A stretch of 64,000 bases of DNA, taken from assembly GCF_000005505.3 (NCBI RefSeq), contig NC_016134.3, forward strand, positions 29,339,584 to 29,403,583, given 5' to 3'. The position numbers were made by a program, and so were the translations under genes. Origin of the DNA: Brachypodium distachyon (taxonomy: Eukaryota; Streptophyta; Magnoliopsida; Poales; Poaceae). The first letter of the stretch is position 1. The number at the start of each line of letters is the position of its first letter. Below the pieces are notes generated by a model. That model worked only from the letters and a program-made list of their open reading frames with translations. It ran no database searches and had not been told where the DNA came from. Of this stretch, positions 33,842 through 47,499 are shown piece after piece.

Positions 33842-36800
33842 TCAGACTTTTGAGCGTTTTAAGTAAACCGTCACTGCGATGCCTGTCAGGGCAACCACAC
33901 CAGCCATCAGCCCGTAATGAACAGGCATCAACTGACTTTTGTGAGAAGATGCCAGCTCCGGCATGGATTGCTTTGGAACTTCAGAATTGGAACTCGACTC
34001 TTCAATGTGCAACCTCAGGACCTGTCATTTCAAGTTTTTCTCTAGTGAGGCAAAGGAGACAAGCAAATTCCCTATACACCTGCCGGTGACAAAAGCAAAA
34101 ATAATCCACAGTGCAACTTTACTGAAGATGATACCCAAATGGCAGTATTGGAAGCAGACAGAAAAGTTTCCAAATCAGAGAAAAGAAATACCTTCAATCC
34201 AGATGATTTGGCATGGATCACAGCACTGGCAAGATCAGAGTCCGTAGTGAGCAGCACCCTATCACCTTCATCATCATCATACTACATAACAACAGAACGG
34301 AATATCATTGGTACTAGTGCAATCTGGATACTGTAACTCAGGGTAGTCTATGTAAGTCACTAATAATACAGTTAAGTATATATTAATTCATGGGACTAAG
34401 TAGCTAGAAGTACCACTCAAGGTAGCTAAATGTTTTTCTTTGTGTTCGTCTACTAGTTACAGGCCAAATTTCATATATACTATGTAGGTTCTCAATCAGT
34501 GTTGATGGCAACTACAGGTCTTTCGATCTTTTTTGGACTGAGAGCAGATTGCATAGAAGAGAATGGTTTCTTGAATCACAAAGGATAGCACGAATAATGG
34601 CCATCGTAATGAACTTTTATTTTTCTCTAACAAGCACTGAAGACTGTCATTTTGTATTAGAAGAAGGCATCGTCATGAGACGAGCCATACATCAAGACCT
34701 CACTACCTTATTGCACAAGACGTTGAACATAAAAGAGGCTAATGAAATCATCAGTTAAACATCTTCGCTTCGCCTAACCCGACTGCCTTATTGCACAAGA
34801 CGTTGACTGACCCTACCTTATATGCTGCTGCCTGCCGCCGCTGCTAGTCTCCACTCTCCACTCATAACCAATCATGATACTAGTATGTGTGAATCCAGAA
34901 CGCATCACGAATAACATGATATAGAGAATGAGGTGACATGATATAAAGTGGATGCTAACTAGGTACTTCCGTACTTGCTTCTATCTTGGAATCATATCAG
35001 CAAATTGTTCCATCAAAGTAACAGAAATTACAAAGCACTCGAATTTTAGGATTAGTCACAGGCTCCTAGGTTCTTCCTTTTGATATGCCAATGAAAAGTT
35101 TAAACACAGGAATATTGAATGAAGCTTACCAAAAGTTGAATTGGGCCATTTTCAACACTAATTCCTAATCTCTGGATTGCAGAAGACATAAGCTCATCCA
35201 AACTCTCTGAACCTGCAGCGGTGGAACACAAAATGTTGTTAGTTGGCAATTGGTACTGCAACAACAGTTGCTTCTCATCCAACTATGAAGTGAGTACGCA
35301 CCGCAGGTAAATCTATGCATACGTCCCTTATGATCCTGAAGCTTAAAGGCAAAAGAATTGCCAACAACAGCAGGATAAATGCTACTCCTGCCATCTCCAA
35401 CCTCTGATGGAATCACTAAAGATATTTCGCTGAGCAACAGAATAATGCAGGTAAGCATTGCATTTGAGCAAAAGGAACATCACAAAGGAAGCATCAACTA
35501 ACCTGTGGCTATCAAATTCCTCATCTGGAGGCTCCAAAGCAAGAGCTGAATCCCAGAAGTTCTGCATCACTGTGTTCGCCACATCATTTGCAGCTCCAGG
35601 ACCTCCTTCAGCCTTCAGATAAAAGATGTTAATGATCAAAGTTCCCATGAATATCCACAGGGAAGTGTTCTCTTTTTTTTTTGTTCTCTCAATATAACTA
35701 GAGGTAATGAATAAAAAACAACAGTTGTGCATGAAGAACAGGAACGGGGAGGGGGGGGGGGTGGTTACCATCGAAATGGCGGCATGGGTAAGTTGGAGAA
35801 CATCCAAGCAAGCAACAACTCTACCATCTATTCATGGAGAAGTAAAATTCTGTTAGTTACAAAAAAAAACAAGGAACTCTTAGACTAGAAGAGTCAAGTT
35901 TTACCTCCATCAACAACAGGAATATGCAGGAATTTGCCATCATGCATTATATGTAGAGCGTCAAGAATTGAGGTGTCCAATGTAGCACAATCGGGATGTG
36001 CAGTCATTACCTTGAGCAGTATGGTAAATAACACTCAGTCTAGAATGAATTACATAAAGCTTCACAGCATTTCAAAACAGGACTGGGAGTTATAAACCTT
36101 TTCAACTAGAGTTAATTCAGGAGAAAGATTTTGTGCCACAACACGCATAAGAACATCCTTTGAGCTGAATTCCACAATAACACACCCATTAATAGCTCGG
36201 TAAGAAACATAAAAAGAAAACAACAAATAAAAAATTTATAGAAAAATTAGGGCAGTGCTTACGTAAAGATCCCTTGCAACGAATTTCCGTTAGTTATAAC
36301 AACTGAATTGACGCGTAGTTCACGCATTTTTTGGGCTGCTACATAAACAGGATCTGAAAGTGAAACCGTTGCTACTCTGCAAGTTAATAGAAGAGGTAGC
36401 TCTTGTCATCCAAATCACCATTTTGCTAACAACCAACCAAGAAAAATGAATAAGAGAAGACAGATAATTACTTTGTGTTTTCTGTGATAATGGTTGACAA
36501 AGAAGGTTTGAACATCCTTTCTCTTAGAGTTTCTATTAAAGCGTAAGGAGCTGTAACCACAAATAGTCAAAATATTAGTTTGGTCAGCAACACATGACTA
36601 AGAGAAAACTGCTAATCAGGTACAATTATTAGGAAAAGTACACATATCAACCAAGAAAGACATGGTTCCAACTTTAAAGTTGTTCTATGACATGTAAAAG
36701 AAACTTGCTATTATTAACTATGCACAAATATAGTTCACATAGCCACAACATACATGTTCTATTACTTCTTATTTGTGCACCATCATGTAAATCAATAAAA

Positions 36801-39052
36801 AAGAAAGAGTTAGCCGGCACAGGCTACAACACAAGACCTGTGAAGTTGCCTCCTAATTGGCGCTCAACCCCTTCTACAGCAGCTGCAAGTGCACTTCCTT
36901 GTTCTGCTGCCTTTTCCAGTCTTGATATTGCATCATACATGCATTTTGCAATATCCAGCATGGCGATAACCTCACCATTTTCAACCACTGGAAGGTGTCT
37001 AAATTTCCCTGAAACCAGAAAATACCATGTTAATTTCCATGAGAGGATGCAAACGTCTCTAGAAGTAAGCTTTATGTGAAGAACATGAGTACACTCATCA
37101 TCAACATACATACATCTGTCCTCACAAAGCTAAAGAAAATTAGATATGTAACCACATCTAAAACACCCATTTAAAATTTCATCAGAAGAAAAATAGAGCT
37201 AGTCCTTTCATTAGGCCACTTTTCAGTTGGAAATTTCAAATATATACAGATTTATTAAGGTGTCTCCAAGTTGTAACAATCAGAACGCACCAAATAGTTC
37301 ACCTCGAACCATAATTCATAAACATGTTAGTTCCTAATGTTTCAATTACTTCTTTATTAATATGTCAATTAATATTCTCAGTATACACAAATCACTAGGA
37401 TTTTCTACTGGTCATATTTCTCCCAGTTTCTTTTGTAGAATCTTAACTTCTCGAAAATTATAACTTTGTTGGTTTTTTCGCCATTCATGATATGAGTTTT
37501 GAATCCAGATCCATCTTCTTAGGAGTTATGACTACTAAATGCTAATGCATAGGGGATTGAAGCTTTGCATAGGCTAAACCTTTAAAAAAATAATCCTAGA
37601 GATTTTTTTTTTAAAAAAGCAGTGAGAAACCAAATAACGAAAAAACTCAGAGTTATTGCAATAACATAATAGGACGAGAAATATGGAATATTTTTAGGTA
37701 AAACTTAACAAACTCTAAGAAATGAGAAAAAATGGGAGGAGAATAGTTAATGCAGGGTCTTTGACTCTTGCTTAACCAGTCTGAAAGAGGGAATGCATTG
37801 TAAGCTGTGACGCTGAAAGATCTTGCTGTCGATTCAATATCTTAAGGGACTAAATTATGGCAAGTGGAAAAGAGACATGCAACAAGCTGAAAGTTTACTG
37901 ATCATTATGGCAACAATTACCTTGGACCATTTTCTGCAGTGCCTCGATAGCAAGTGTGTCAGACGAAACATACAGAGGGTTTCTGGTCATGATCTTGGAG
38001 ATGATTGTGTGCTCAACGCGCAGCCCCTCGGCAATAACCCTTGTGGCTACGTCCTATATCAGAATACAGAAGAAAAAGAAGAAAAAGCAGAGCATGTCAT
38101 TCATCTCAGAAATTCTAAACTGGCAGTAACCATTTCACATGTAGCAGTCACAGAGACTGCTGAACCAGTTCCAGAAATATGGTTGCACACATTCATGCAT
38201 CAATGAATCAAATCAGCTTACAGACCTTTACCAGATATAGACTAAAACCACTGTTCCTAAACATCCCCCTTTTAAATCCAAAATAAGTGAAAACAAGCAT
38301 ACAGCATCAGTTTGAAATTCGAAGCATTACTCATTAAACAAGAACAAAGGAACACAAACATAGTCCAGTCATAAACTAAAGCTGTACTATTAAATAACAA
38401 TCAAAGTACCCTAGACAAGCCATTACTCTAGCCACTCATTGCATGCAGAGTTACAGACACAAGCAATCTTTATTAGGGCACGTAGAGTACAGTTGAAGAC
38501 AGCCCACTGTTAGTACCTAGAAATACCCTACCATTCCATTCGAGCTCGAAAACCACTAGACAACAACAGGCAACGAGGATCCCCAGACAGAAAAAGAGGT
38601 CACCTTGTCTGTGACAATGCCTGAGAGGAGGCCGTTGGCGTCGGTGAGCAGCACGGCGTCGACCCGCCTGGCCGCCATCCGCCGGCACGCCTCCGACACC
38701 GTCGTGCCCTCCGGGATCGTCAGCGCCTTGGACAGCCGCAGCTTCTTCACCGTCCTCTCCCCTCTGACAACAACCCCAACATTTTTTTTTCCCGTCAGAA
38801 CTTCCATGGAAAGGAGAATTCAAAAAGGAGGAAAGAACTTTCGGGGGCTTAGTATCATTACGCGGCGTGGTTGGGAGATGCGGGCTTGGAGGAAGGAGCC
38901 TTCCCGTTCCCATTCCCGTTCCCGTTGCCGTTGGCGGTGGTGGCGGCGGAAGCGGAAGCGGAAGCGGAGGAGGGGTCGTCGGACTTGCGGGAGGAGGCGG
39001 CGGACGGCGGCCGGCTGCGCGTGCGGCGGCTCTGCGCCACGGCGGTGTTCAT
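33842..39052 (-). CDS. CBSCBSPB: CBSCBSPB protein: four CBS domains, PB1 domain, C-terminal membrane segment
   Basis: Fourteen exons on the minus strand: 39052-38862, 38763-38604, 38053-37921, 37008-36838, 36550-36472, 36376-36263, 36164-36098, 36010-35905, 35827-35769, 35612-35503, 35429-35302, 35212-35130, 34281-34192 and 34021-33842. The sum is 1671 nt, or 556 codons plus stop. The Ser/Ala/Asn-Gly-rich N-terminus precedes two CBS pairs ('LSKALTIPEGTTVSEACRRM', 'KIMTRNPLYVSSDTLAIEAL', 'KFRHLPVVENGEVIAMLDI'; 'VATVSLSDPVYVAAQKM', 'VVITNGNSLQGIFTSKDVL', 'KVMTAHPDCATLDTSILDAL', 'KFLHIPVVDGDGRVVACLDV'). A PB1 domain follows ('FKLQDHKGRMHRFTCG', 'YDDDEGDRVLLTTDSDLASA'). The tail holds one hydrophobic segment, 'GLMAGVVALTGIAVTVYL', then basic residues, as in a tail-anchored protein. 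CBS pairs commonly bind adenosyl ligands, and PB1 mediates dimerisation. No lesion was seen. Confidence 0.93.
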
Positions 39053-41100
39053 GGCGGCGGCGGAGGAGCAGGGGAGCGTGTGAAGCGCTAATCAGGGGTT
39101 AGACTGAGGTGCGGGGATCGAAGAGGGAGGCCGGCGGGGAGGCGGCGGCGAATGTTGGAGGAGGGAGGGGAGCGGTCGCTGTAGACTTCTGTGTGGGTAT
39201 TCGTGGTGGAGGCTTTTTACGTTCCAGACCTTCGATGCTGCATTATTTGAGTTAAGACGTTCGTCGTGTCATGCTTCAATGCTTCGTGCTTGGTGCATAA
39301 ATGATAAAAATAAATACAGAAATAGGAGTACTACTTGTAAGTACACCGTATAATAATTTCAACCATAAATACTTGTACATTAGTATAACGGAATCAGGAG
39401 TAAGTAAATATCATAAAACCCGACCTTTGAGGCTTCTGTATCCCAAAAATCAAATTTACGAGGATTAAATCACATAACCACATTTTTAGGACACAATATA
39501 ACAACTTACTCAAAACTCAGTATTAAGAGGTTTTATTTTCATTTTTTTGGTGGGGCCAATTGGTGGGCCTTATGTGGAGCTACAAGTTGCTACACTGGCC
39601 ATCTAACATGGAGGAGACCTAACCTTCATTTTCTTGTTGCACATTTGCCTTTTCTTATGTGGCAAGATTTTCGAAAAAAAATTTGATCGAGCGAAACGAT
39701 AACATAGATGGCCATAAAACATTAGTCAGAATACTGGACGACGAAGGAGGTACAACTAAAGTAGGTATCATACATGGAAAACAAACACTAGTGTCGAAGG
39801 AGAACGATGATGACCCTCGTTTTGGATGGAGTTGTGGCATATTTGCAATTAGTTGGAATTCGTACACCCGGATCTATGTAAAGCCAACGGCTATTTAGTA
39901 TTAACAAGAGACAGGATGCAGCAAGCATACATCTCATGGGTCGTTTTTGTGATACAAAATCATGATCATTGGATGATCCATGTTCAAACGGCACTTATTA
40001 ATGGAATAATCATTGGCTCATGTTTTACTTTGAAAATAATAATTAAAACAACATATATTGCAATGGAAGGAGCATTCATTAATTAAAAAGGATGCTATTT
40101 TTATCACACCTTGCAAACAATGTTGCTTGTGCACCCGTTCTTCACGAGCTCATAGTGAAGTAGCGAACCAGCCGCGGCAGAAATTAATCAGTGTCCTTGA
40201 CGCCACAGGGACGTCCTCGTGATAACGTGACTCAACAGGGTGCAAAACGGAAGTTGATGCCATGATGATATCGGTGGTATACGTATATCAACTTGTACGC
40301 TTCCCAGTTGACTGCGACCGGCCTGGGGAGTCACCGGACGGTGGAGCCAGGTTCTGACAGCTCTATGGGTCCCTTTCCACGGATTGGCTGGGTGCGCTCG
40401 TCCTGGTAGCTTTGTCGCGCCGCATCGAGAGAATCGATTCGAATTCTTCCCACGTGCGTAATATTCAAGCACTTTTTTCTCCTGTTTTTTTTTTAAGAAA
40501 TTGAAAGCTGCCTCTCGTGTGGCCAATTATAGTTGCCAATGGGCCATCGTTGTAAAGATGGGCCTTTTGAGGCTTCATTTATTTTGCTTTGTAGATTGGA
40601 GTGGGCTGAACAACACATATACATGCGTATGCACTGGATCTGTCGGGCCACATTCTGGGCTAAGCCTTAGGCCATCGACCCCTTCGGCCCTGTCTGTCGT
40701 CTCATGGCCGTTCCTGAGTTTCCTTAAACAACAGCTAATGGCAGTGCATAAACCCTGTACTAGCCTAATAAACAACTACTACTACGTTGGATTTATGCCG
40801 GCTGTCAAAAAAAAAGGTTGGATTTATGCCGATACTCTCGTTTTTTTTTAATGTTTTTGGTTGATTGTATAGAGCAATCCGGGCCAATGCATTTTATGAA
40901 CGAGGAGTATGTGTGAGGGTGGAATTAGCTTGCGTTCGACAAGATTGTCCAGAACATACTCCGTCAGTTCCGTATTAAATTGATGTTGTGGAAAGCTAAA
41001 AAGTCGATCAAATATTTTGGAACAGCGGTAATACTCTAAAAAGCATAGATTAAGCTACTCTAAAATGTAATCTCTATTGGTGTGTGGGTCTTATTTTCTA
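39053..41100. other. Promoter side of CBSCBSPB and intergenic DNA
   Basis: GC-rich leader sequence continues to about 39200 and then falls into AT-rich DNA. The open frames at 39659-39898 and 40188-40526 have no recognisable domain. I see no gene. Confidence 0.45.
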
Positions 41101-41133
41101 ATTTCCAACATGAAGTTCCATACTGCTGATGAT

Positions 41134-42993
41134 TTATGCTGCGTACAGACCAATCGAGTGGATGTGTCTCTCAGAATTAACAAAGAAGCCCACAATGGTC
41201 TTGTCCGCCGGCGCGGTATAGCGAGTAGAAGGTTGGTTCCTCGGTGCTCCATAAGGCCCATACGTGGCCACGTCGGTGATAATTAGAAGTTCAACTATAT
41301 AATCGTCCAAAGTTGCCACTGATATTTCCTTGACAAACTCGGAAGGGCCAAACTTGATCTGCAGATAGCATAAAAAGAAACAAAACATTACTGAAGCGGT
41401 CATGCAATTTGCCTATAAATTAGTTTTATTGAGCTGCCATTTTCTTAACGAACCAATAACATCGAGTGAAGGGGATAAAAATATATATTTAAACGCGCGC
41501 ACCGTTCATGTACTATAGTGAAAGTCATCGCCCCAATGACCTGCTGTGTGAACCTGCCCATCTTCACCGATGTAAGTAAATGAAATTCCATCAACATTAC
41601 TCCCACTCCAGATTGTCACCGTTTCTAGACGTTGGGGTTTTCCTTCCATTTCTTGAAGGGAACCGCCAGTTGTACCCCATGGTGAAAGATCGGTATGGTT
41701 GGGTAGAGGGGGGTGAATAGACGACTAACAAATTTTAATCTTTTTCTTTTCTAGAAAGATACAGACACTTAACCTAGGATTTACTAAATTCTCTAAAAGT
41801 AATGCAACCCTAGGATGAAGTGCAATAGCCGAAGTAATAGCCGAAGCAACTAGATAACAAGAATGTAAAGGATAAGAATGGATACCACACGAGAGACGAA
41901 GATTTCACCGGAGTTCCACCGATTGGGGTAGGTGCACGTCTCCGTTTGGAGGAGTGCTCTACCACAAAGGTAGAGACGCCACAAAAGCTCACTCTATTCT
42001 CCTCTCACGGCACCACAAAGGTGAGTGAGCTCCACTAATGACTTCCTTGAAGGCGAAGACCGAACCTTTACAAACTTGACCGGGGCTAGCTCCACAACTC
42101 AATTGGAGGCTCCTAATCTAATCCTCAAGCTCCACAATCCCCAAGGAAAGAGCTCAAGGCAACCACTTCCGTCTAGGGCTCCCAAATGCCTAAGAGAAAT
42201 GAAATCCACAAGAGAAACAAGGAGAATCAACTTTGTGACTTAGTGAAACCCTAGATCTAGGTCTTCTCCTTCAATTCTCAAAGAATCAACAAGGAGAAAG
42301 CTTTATGGAGGGAGATCTAGTAGAATGAAGCTTAGGGAGTTCTTGGGAGAGAGGGGGCTGTTCTTTGCTTCGTGCTCGGGCAAAAAAACCGTTGGGGACG
42401 AAGGGGTATTTATTTGGACTTCACAAAATCTAACCGTTATGCACCGCGATTCCCAGGGGCGGAACTTCCACTGGTCACCGGAAGTTCCGGGTGACAGGAA
42501 GTTCTGGCCCTGTTCCGGCTGAACTTCCGGAAATCCACAATGGATTCCAGTAGCGTTGCGGACCTGGTCCAGAGGTTGGGCGGAAGTTCCGGTCTACCGG
42601 AACCCCACCGGAACTTCCGGACCTGGGCAAGCAAATGCACATCAGTTAGGCTCTATAGTTGGTTCTCTCTCACTTTTTGGGTAGGTTTTATGTGGATGCA
42701 AGATGTTTGTTTGTGTACGTGAAAAGCAATTCACCCATTACCTTCCCATGTGGACTCCCTCTTAATAGTACGGAGTTCCAACGACTCAATAACCGAAAAA
42801 CCCGCTACCACTACTCTTCGTCTTCCAACTTGAGGGCATCGAATCGTTTTGCGCCATTTGATATCAAATCTGAAATACTTAACGCACGATTAGTCCACAC
42901 CACACGTTGTCATCACCACCAAAATTAACTAGGAGAGAAATGCCCTTTCACATGACCCCACCTTTGTTGGGGCCGGAAGTTCTATTTGCACAT
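41134..42993 (-). pseudogene. Truncated jacalin lectin copy (exons 3-4), split by an insertion
   Basis: 41358-41134 is a near-identical copy of the last exon of the intact lectin gene at 45898. 41678-41503 plus 42985-42955 match its exon 3, interrupted by the insertion 41682-42951. The acceptor of exon 3 has changed from AG to AA (plus-strand CT to TT at 42986-42987). No dirigent exons follow: similarity to the intact gene stops near 43130. The copy is thus a recent partial duplicate that cannot encode the full protein. Confidence 0.85.
41682..42951. mobile_element. 1.27-kb non-coding insertion inside the jacalin copy
   Basis: The intact gene reads CCCCATGGCCCCACC at the matching site (46440-46455). 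In the copy, CCCCATG is followed by 1270 extra bases, then ATGACCCCACC. This fits a 3-bp target duplication (ATG at 41679-41681 and 42952-42954) around an element with short inverted ends GTGAAAG...CTTTCAC. The interior has no transposase or long frame. It contains a cluster of GGAAGTTCCGG-type motifs at 42440-42625. The superfamily is unknown; a 3-bp duplication would suit CACTA or Harbinger types, but the termini match neither canonical end. Confidence 0.7.
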
Positions 42994-43129
42994 ATAATGG
43001 AGTGAGCAACCATTGATATGCAACAAATAGTGTGGGAGTAAAAGTATAGACATAGACAAGAGATTATCTACCGAAGTTTTCGTTAAACTTGTAATCAGTT
43101 CTCTCCATCAACATCGGGAAGTAAAGAAA

Positions 43130-45890
43130 TTAAAAGAAAATTAAGATCGAATTAACCGACCGACAGTTAACACCGACACACCAATTGTACGTAGTGCTCC
43201 ACGTACCCTTCATTGTCTATCACCACGGAACATACGCACCCTTTCTTCTTCTCACATGTGCATCTACCACCACATCTCTACCTTGCTCACCCTAGCTATA
43301 GCATTCCTCCTAGACCACTCTATATCCTGTAATCCATTGACACGGTGGTGGATGCAGGTTGTCAATACCGGTACGGCAGACAGTGTATGAATTTTCAATA
43401 TTGGCCGGTGGGCCAAAGACACTGGGATTCTATTAATTTCTTCCTTTTGTGTTGATAATTTCGACCAATGTCTCGTTCCATGCTTTGCCACCTTGTGTTC
43501 TTGGGGCTGTTTAGATTTTACTGTAACATGTTCCGTTCTTAATTAGTATAAACCTCACAATCTGCAATTCATATTTTCCTCCATGCGGTCTATAGGACGT
43601 GGACAGTACGCAGCTCCACTATGGTTCAACATGGACACGGCTCATATATCCTAGCTAGCGGTTAGAAACTAAGTGCAAAAATAGTTACACTTCAAAACGT
43701 CAATAAATGGAATTGTTCTGCATGACTGTTGCAGTCTGAGTCTGTAATGCTATATTAATGACATGTGTTGCACACATCCATGCATGTACTTAGTCACCCG
43801 GCCTGATAAATAATCGATCAATCAGTCAACAAGAAGAAGATGGCAGGAAGGTACAGCGAGCCACAGAGAAGGAACAGATCGAGGTCATCACCATGAAAGC
43901 AAGAATTAAGATCGAGATGTGAGAGCCATTGCCAGCAGCGGTTGGCACTAGAGACGTGGATGAACCAGCATTGGGGCTATGCATCGACGGAGATCTTTTT
44001 ATTACGACCTCTTTCATAACATATAGCAAAGGGAAGAAACAACTAACATCAACTAAAAAAGTTGGCACTGTTAAACGTGGGCCAAGATCTAGCACATTTA
44101 AATTAGTTTGATCATAACTAAAAAAGTTCTACCAGCCGCTTTCATAAAACATAATTGAAACCAAATGTGCATGACAATTTCTGCCTTGATTTGTTTGTTG
44201 AGTCAACTCCATTTCCTTTCATCTACAATTTAGGGCCAACTTGCAAAATACCTTGAGTATTTGTTTGTTTTAGTCATTTAGCCTTGCGTTACACGTAATT
44301 TTCTCTAAACTAAGAGTTAATTGTAGCATGACCGTTTTGGTACTAAAGTAGAATATCTCTCCTATTCAATGAAAGATATCTACATGCATCCTATAAATTG
44401 CTGCAACACTTTGCGTTGAAAGAATGTATGCTTGCAACTAGCAACATTGCATTGATGCAATAACCACTATAGCCACGCCACAATACTCATATATATGCAA
44501 CGCCAATGATAGTTGCTTCTATGCCCTATTACTACGTCACATTGATGGCAAAAGCCCCTAGGTTATGGCAACGTTTAAAACATGTATCTGAAATCTATAG
44601 CTACGGCACCTTTACCATCGCCTGCCAACACTTGCGTTTTGCTGCGATATCTAAATATTGCAACGAAAAGGGACATTTTGCAACTTTTTTTTCCCGTGGC
44701 CTCTGGTGGATTCGTTAGTAGTTTAAATTATGGATCATCCTATTATCATACATCAAGTCATATCCTTCTTATAATGACTAACCTTGAGAATAATATTACG
44801 ATGAAGAGTTTATTATTGGACAAATGCCGGAGACTTTGCATGCTTTTTTTCTTATGATTTTTAGCAATCTACAATAAAGAGGATTAATCATTTTACTTCA
44901 TGTGTCTAACCTCATTACACTTCTAAACACATTTCTTTTTTGCATCCTATTTACACAATAGGGTAAGTATCAACCTTGCGGATGTTGATATGTTAAAAAC
45001 ACACATAGTACTTCTTGAAGTTCGATGAGGAGTTTTTCCTAAAACCAATAAAACAAACAGAACCTCGCTGCTCCCCATTCGCTAATTGATGTGAATATGA
45101 GATACCGGTGTATGCTATACTGTTGGTGTATGAGATGGATGGAAATAGTTCATATGTATGGGATTCCTTCGATGCTTGTATATCTGTGTTTGGGTCTAGT
45201 GTGGATAAGTATAGATGGATGGCAATGGATTTGTTCATTCAATGTGTATTCATATGTATGCTTGTTGTTCATGTATATAGATGGAGCAAGAAAAACAGAA
45301 CCAACCCAAAGCAAATTGGGATGCAACCTGCTGCCAGTGCATTTTGTGGGACATAGTGTTGATCACTTCAAACTTCACCAGAGCCAGCTCCATCAGGGTC
45401 AAGAGCTAAGTATATTGTAGTTTTGTGTCTCGACGCGAAATTAAGAGGATTCATGTTTCCTTTTTACTTGTGTATTTAGGTGCACCTCCACGCCTGCAAA
45501 TTTATTATCCCCGGCAGACGATAGACTTTTCATTCTTCAAAAAAAATATCTCGTGCCAGTAAATCCTCTCATGGCAAGCGTCAGGAACTCATACAAGAAA
45601 CTCGAGAAACACAGAAAGAAAGCTCATTCAACATTATCATCACTTTGATGCCGATAAAAACAATGTATGGGATAAATTTATTTTTGATGGAACATAACAT
45701 ACAAAGTGACAACAAATCACTGATGCAAAGATGGCACGGGAGGACCCTAGCCATGCATACATTTTATTCCTAGAACTTGGAAATTAGAAGCACAACTGAA
45801 AGAAACATGTCACGGCAGTCCTAGCCATAATACTTGTTGTTCGACTAGTGGAAATTAAATATGCCACAACAACATGCAGTTCCATACTGA
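43130..45890. other. Intergenic, about 2.7 kb
   Basis: No supported gene. A minus-strand frame at 43826-44095 ends with a hydrophobic stretch ('HISILILAFMVMTS') but has no recognised domain or clear start. The rest is AT-rich. Confidence 0.4.
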
Positions 45891-45897
45891 TGATGAT

Positions 45898-47383
45898 TTA
45901 TGCTGCGTAGAGACCAATCGAGCGGATGTGCCTGTCAGAATTAACAAAGAAGCCCACAATGGTCTTGTCCGCCGGCGCAGTATAGCGGTTAGCAGGTTGG
46001 TTCCTCCGTGCTCCATAAGGCCCATATGTGGCCACGTCAGTGATAATTAGAAGTTCAACTATATAATCGTCTAAAGTTGCCACTGATATTTCTTTGACAA
46101 ACTCGGAAGGGCCAAACTTGATCTGCAGATAGCACAAAGAAAGAAACAAATTAGACAACACTGAATATGGTCATCCAATTTGCCTATAAATTAGTTTTAT
46201 TAAGCTGGAACTTTCGTAATGAACCATTAAAATCGAGTGAAGGGATACAAATATATATTTAAACGCACCGTTGATGTACTATAGTGAAAGTCATCGCCCC
46301 AACGACCTGCTGTGTGAACCTGCCCATCTTCACCGATGTACGTAAATGAAATTCCATCAACATTACTACCACTCCAGATTGTCACCGTTTCTAGACGTTG
46401 GGGTTTTCCTTCAATTTCCTGAAGGGAACCGCCAGTTGTACCCCATGGCCCCACCTTCGTTGGAGCCGGAAGTTCTATCTGCACATGTAATGGAGCGAGC
46501 AACCATTGATATGCAACAAATAGTGTGGGAGTAAAAGTATAGACATAGACAAGAGATTATCTACCGAAGTTTTCGTTAAATTTGTAATCAGTTTTCTCCA
46601 TCAACTTCGGCCGAAGAAATTAAAACGACCAAATATTATACTTTAGGATGCGCATGTTTGTAAATGTCTTGAGCAAAAGTTGATGAGAATGTGAATAAAA
46701 GACGAGAATAGGAAAGAATGTTATGCTCACGTTCTTCATGCGGCAGAACGCGTCGATATTAAGCTCTTGCATTTCCCCATTAGTTATGTCGGAATGAAAT
46801 TTTCTCTCGATGACACCACGTGCCATTGAAAAGGCGCCGGTCCCGCCAACGATAGCCCACTCACCTTGTTTCTTGGCCATTACTCCCATTACCTCAAGCG
46901 CGGACTCCTTGAACCTATGTAATTGCACCGAAAAATATCATGCAGGTACCCAAACATATCTAGCTAATATTATAGTGCATGACAAGTTAGTTTGTCGACT
47001 AGCTACGTATATATAGCTATCCACGCTGCCTGCCTAGCTTACTACAAGGTAAAAACAAAGTTCAATGGAAACTTAATTTGAACATACCTTTCATTCTGGA
47101 ACACCATGGTGAATGAAATGTACCAGCCAGCGGCATTCATATGCATGCCTTTTGCATGGGCAACTACCTCCGCGTCTGGACCCACACCGTCATAGAGCGC
47201 CCAATTGTTGACGGCGGTCTGACCGAGCCTAGTACTATTGTCTCCCCTTATTATTTCTAACTGGTTGGCACTTGGCCCAGAAATGATGCGGCGCAAGTAC
47301 AAGTTGCTGAAGTTAAGCCTAGCATTCTCCACAAGATCACCGTAGCAACGGATGACCTGGAAGCTGCTGGAGGATTTGGCCAT
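45898..47383 (-). CDS. Dirigent-jacalin chimeric lectin
   Basis: Four exons join exactly: 47383-47088 (ATG at 47383), 46914-46731, 46478-46269 and 46122-45898 (TAA at 45898-45900), giving 304 codons plus stop. Exons 1-2 encode a dirigent domain: 'NLYLRRIISGPSANQLEI', 'GMHMNAAGWYISFTMVFQNE', 'EWAIVGGTGAFSMARGVIER'. Exons 3-4 encode a jacalin-like lectin domain: 'KVGPWGTTGG', 'LETVTIWSGSNVDGISFTYI', 'VKEISVATLDDYIVELLIIT', 'KTIVGFFVNSDRHIRSIGLY'. There is no signal peptide, so a cytosolic lectin is likely. This architecture is specific to grasses, where relatives respond to wounding, jasmonate or pathogens and often bind mannose. Intron phases and splice sites look normal. A TATA element lies about 110 bp upstream. 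The closest relative is the broken copy 3 kb away. Confidence 0.93.
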
Positions 47384-47488
47384 GGGTGAGTGCTGGGAAC
47401 TAGCTAGCTAACTGTCAACTAGGGTATGGTCTTGCTAGCTTGGCTAAGTTTGGTTGTTTGCTGTGTAAAATGCAGCAGATGGCGAGGG

Positions 47489-47498
47489 GTATTTATAG
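47489..47498 (-). promoter_or_regulatory. TATA box of the dirigent-jacalin gene
   Basis: The minus strand reads CTATAAATA about 110 bases upstream of the ATG at 47383, a spacing compatible with a leader of about 75-80 bases. No other TATA-like element lies nearer the start. Confidence 0.6.
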
Positions 47499-47499
47499 G

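Noticed and set aside
38605..39102. Plus-strand frames over the CBSCBSPB first exons
   Set aside because: Arg/Gly-rich antisense of GC-rich coding exons; the minus-strand gene explains the sequence.
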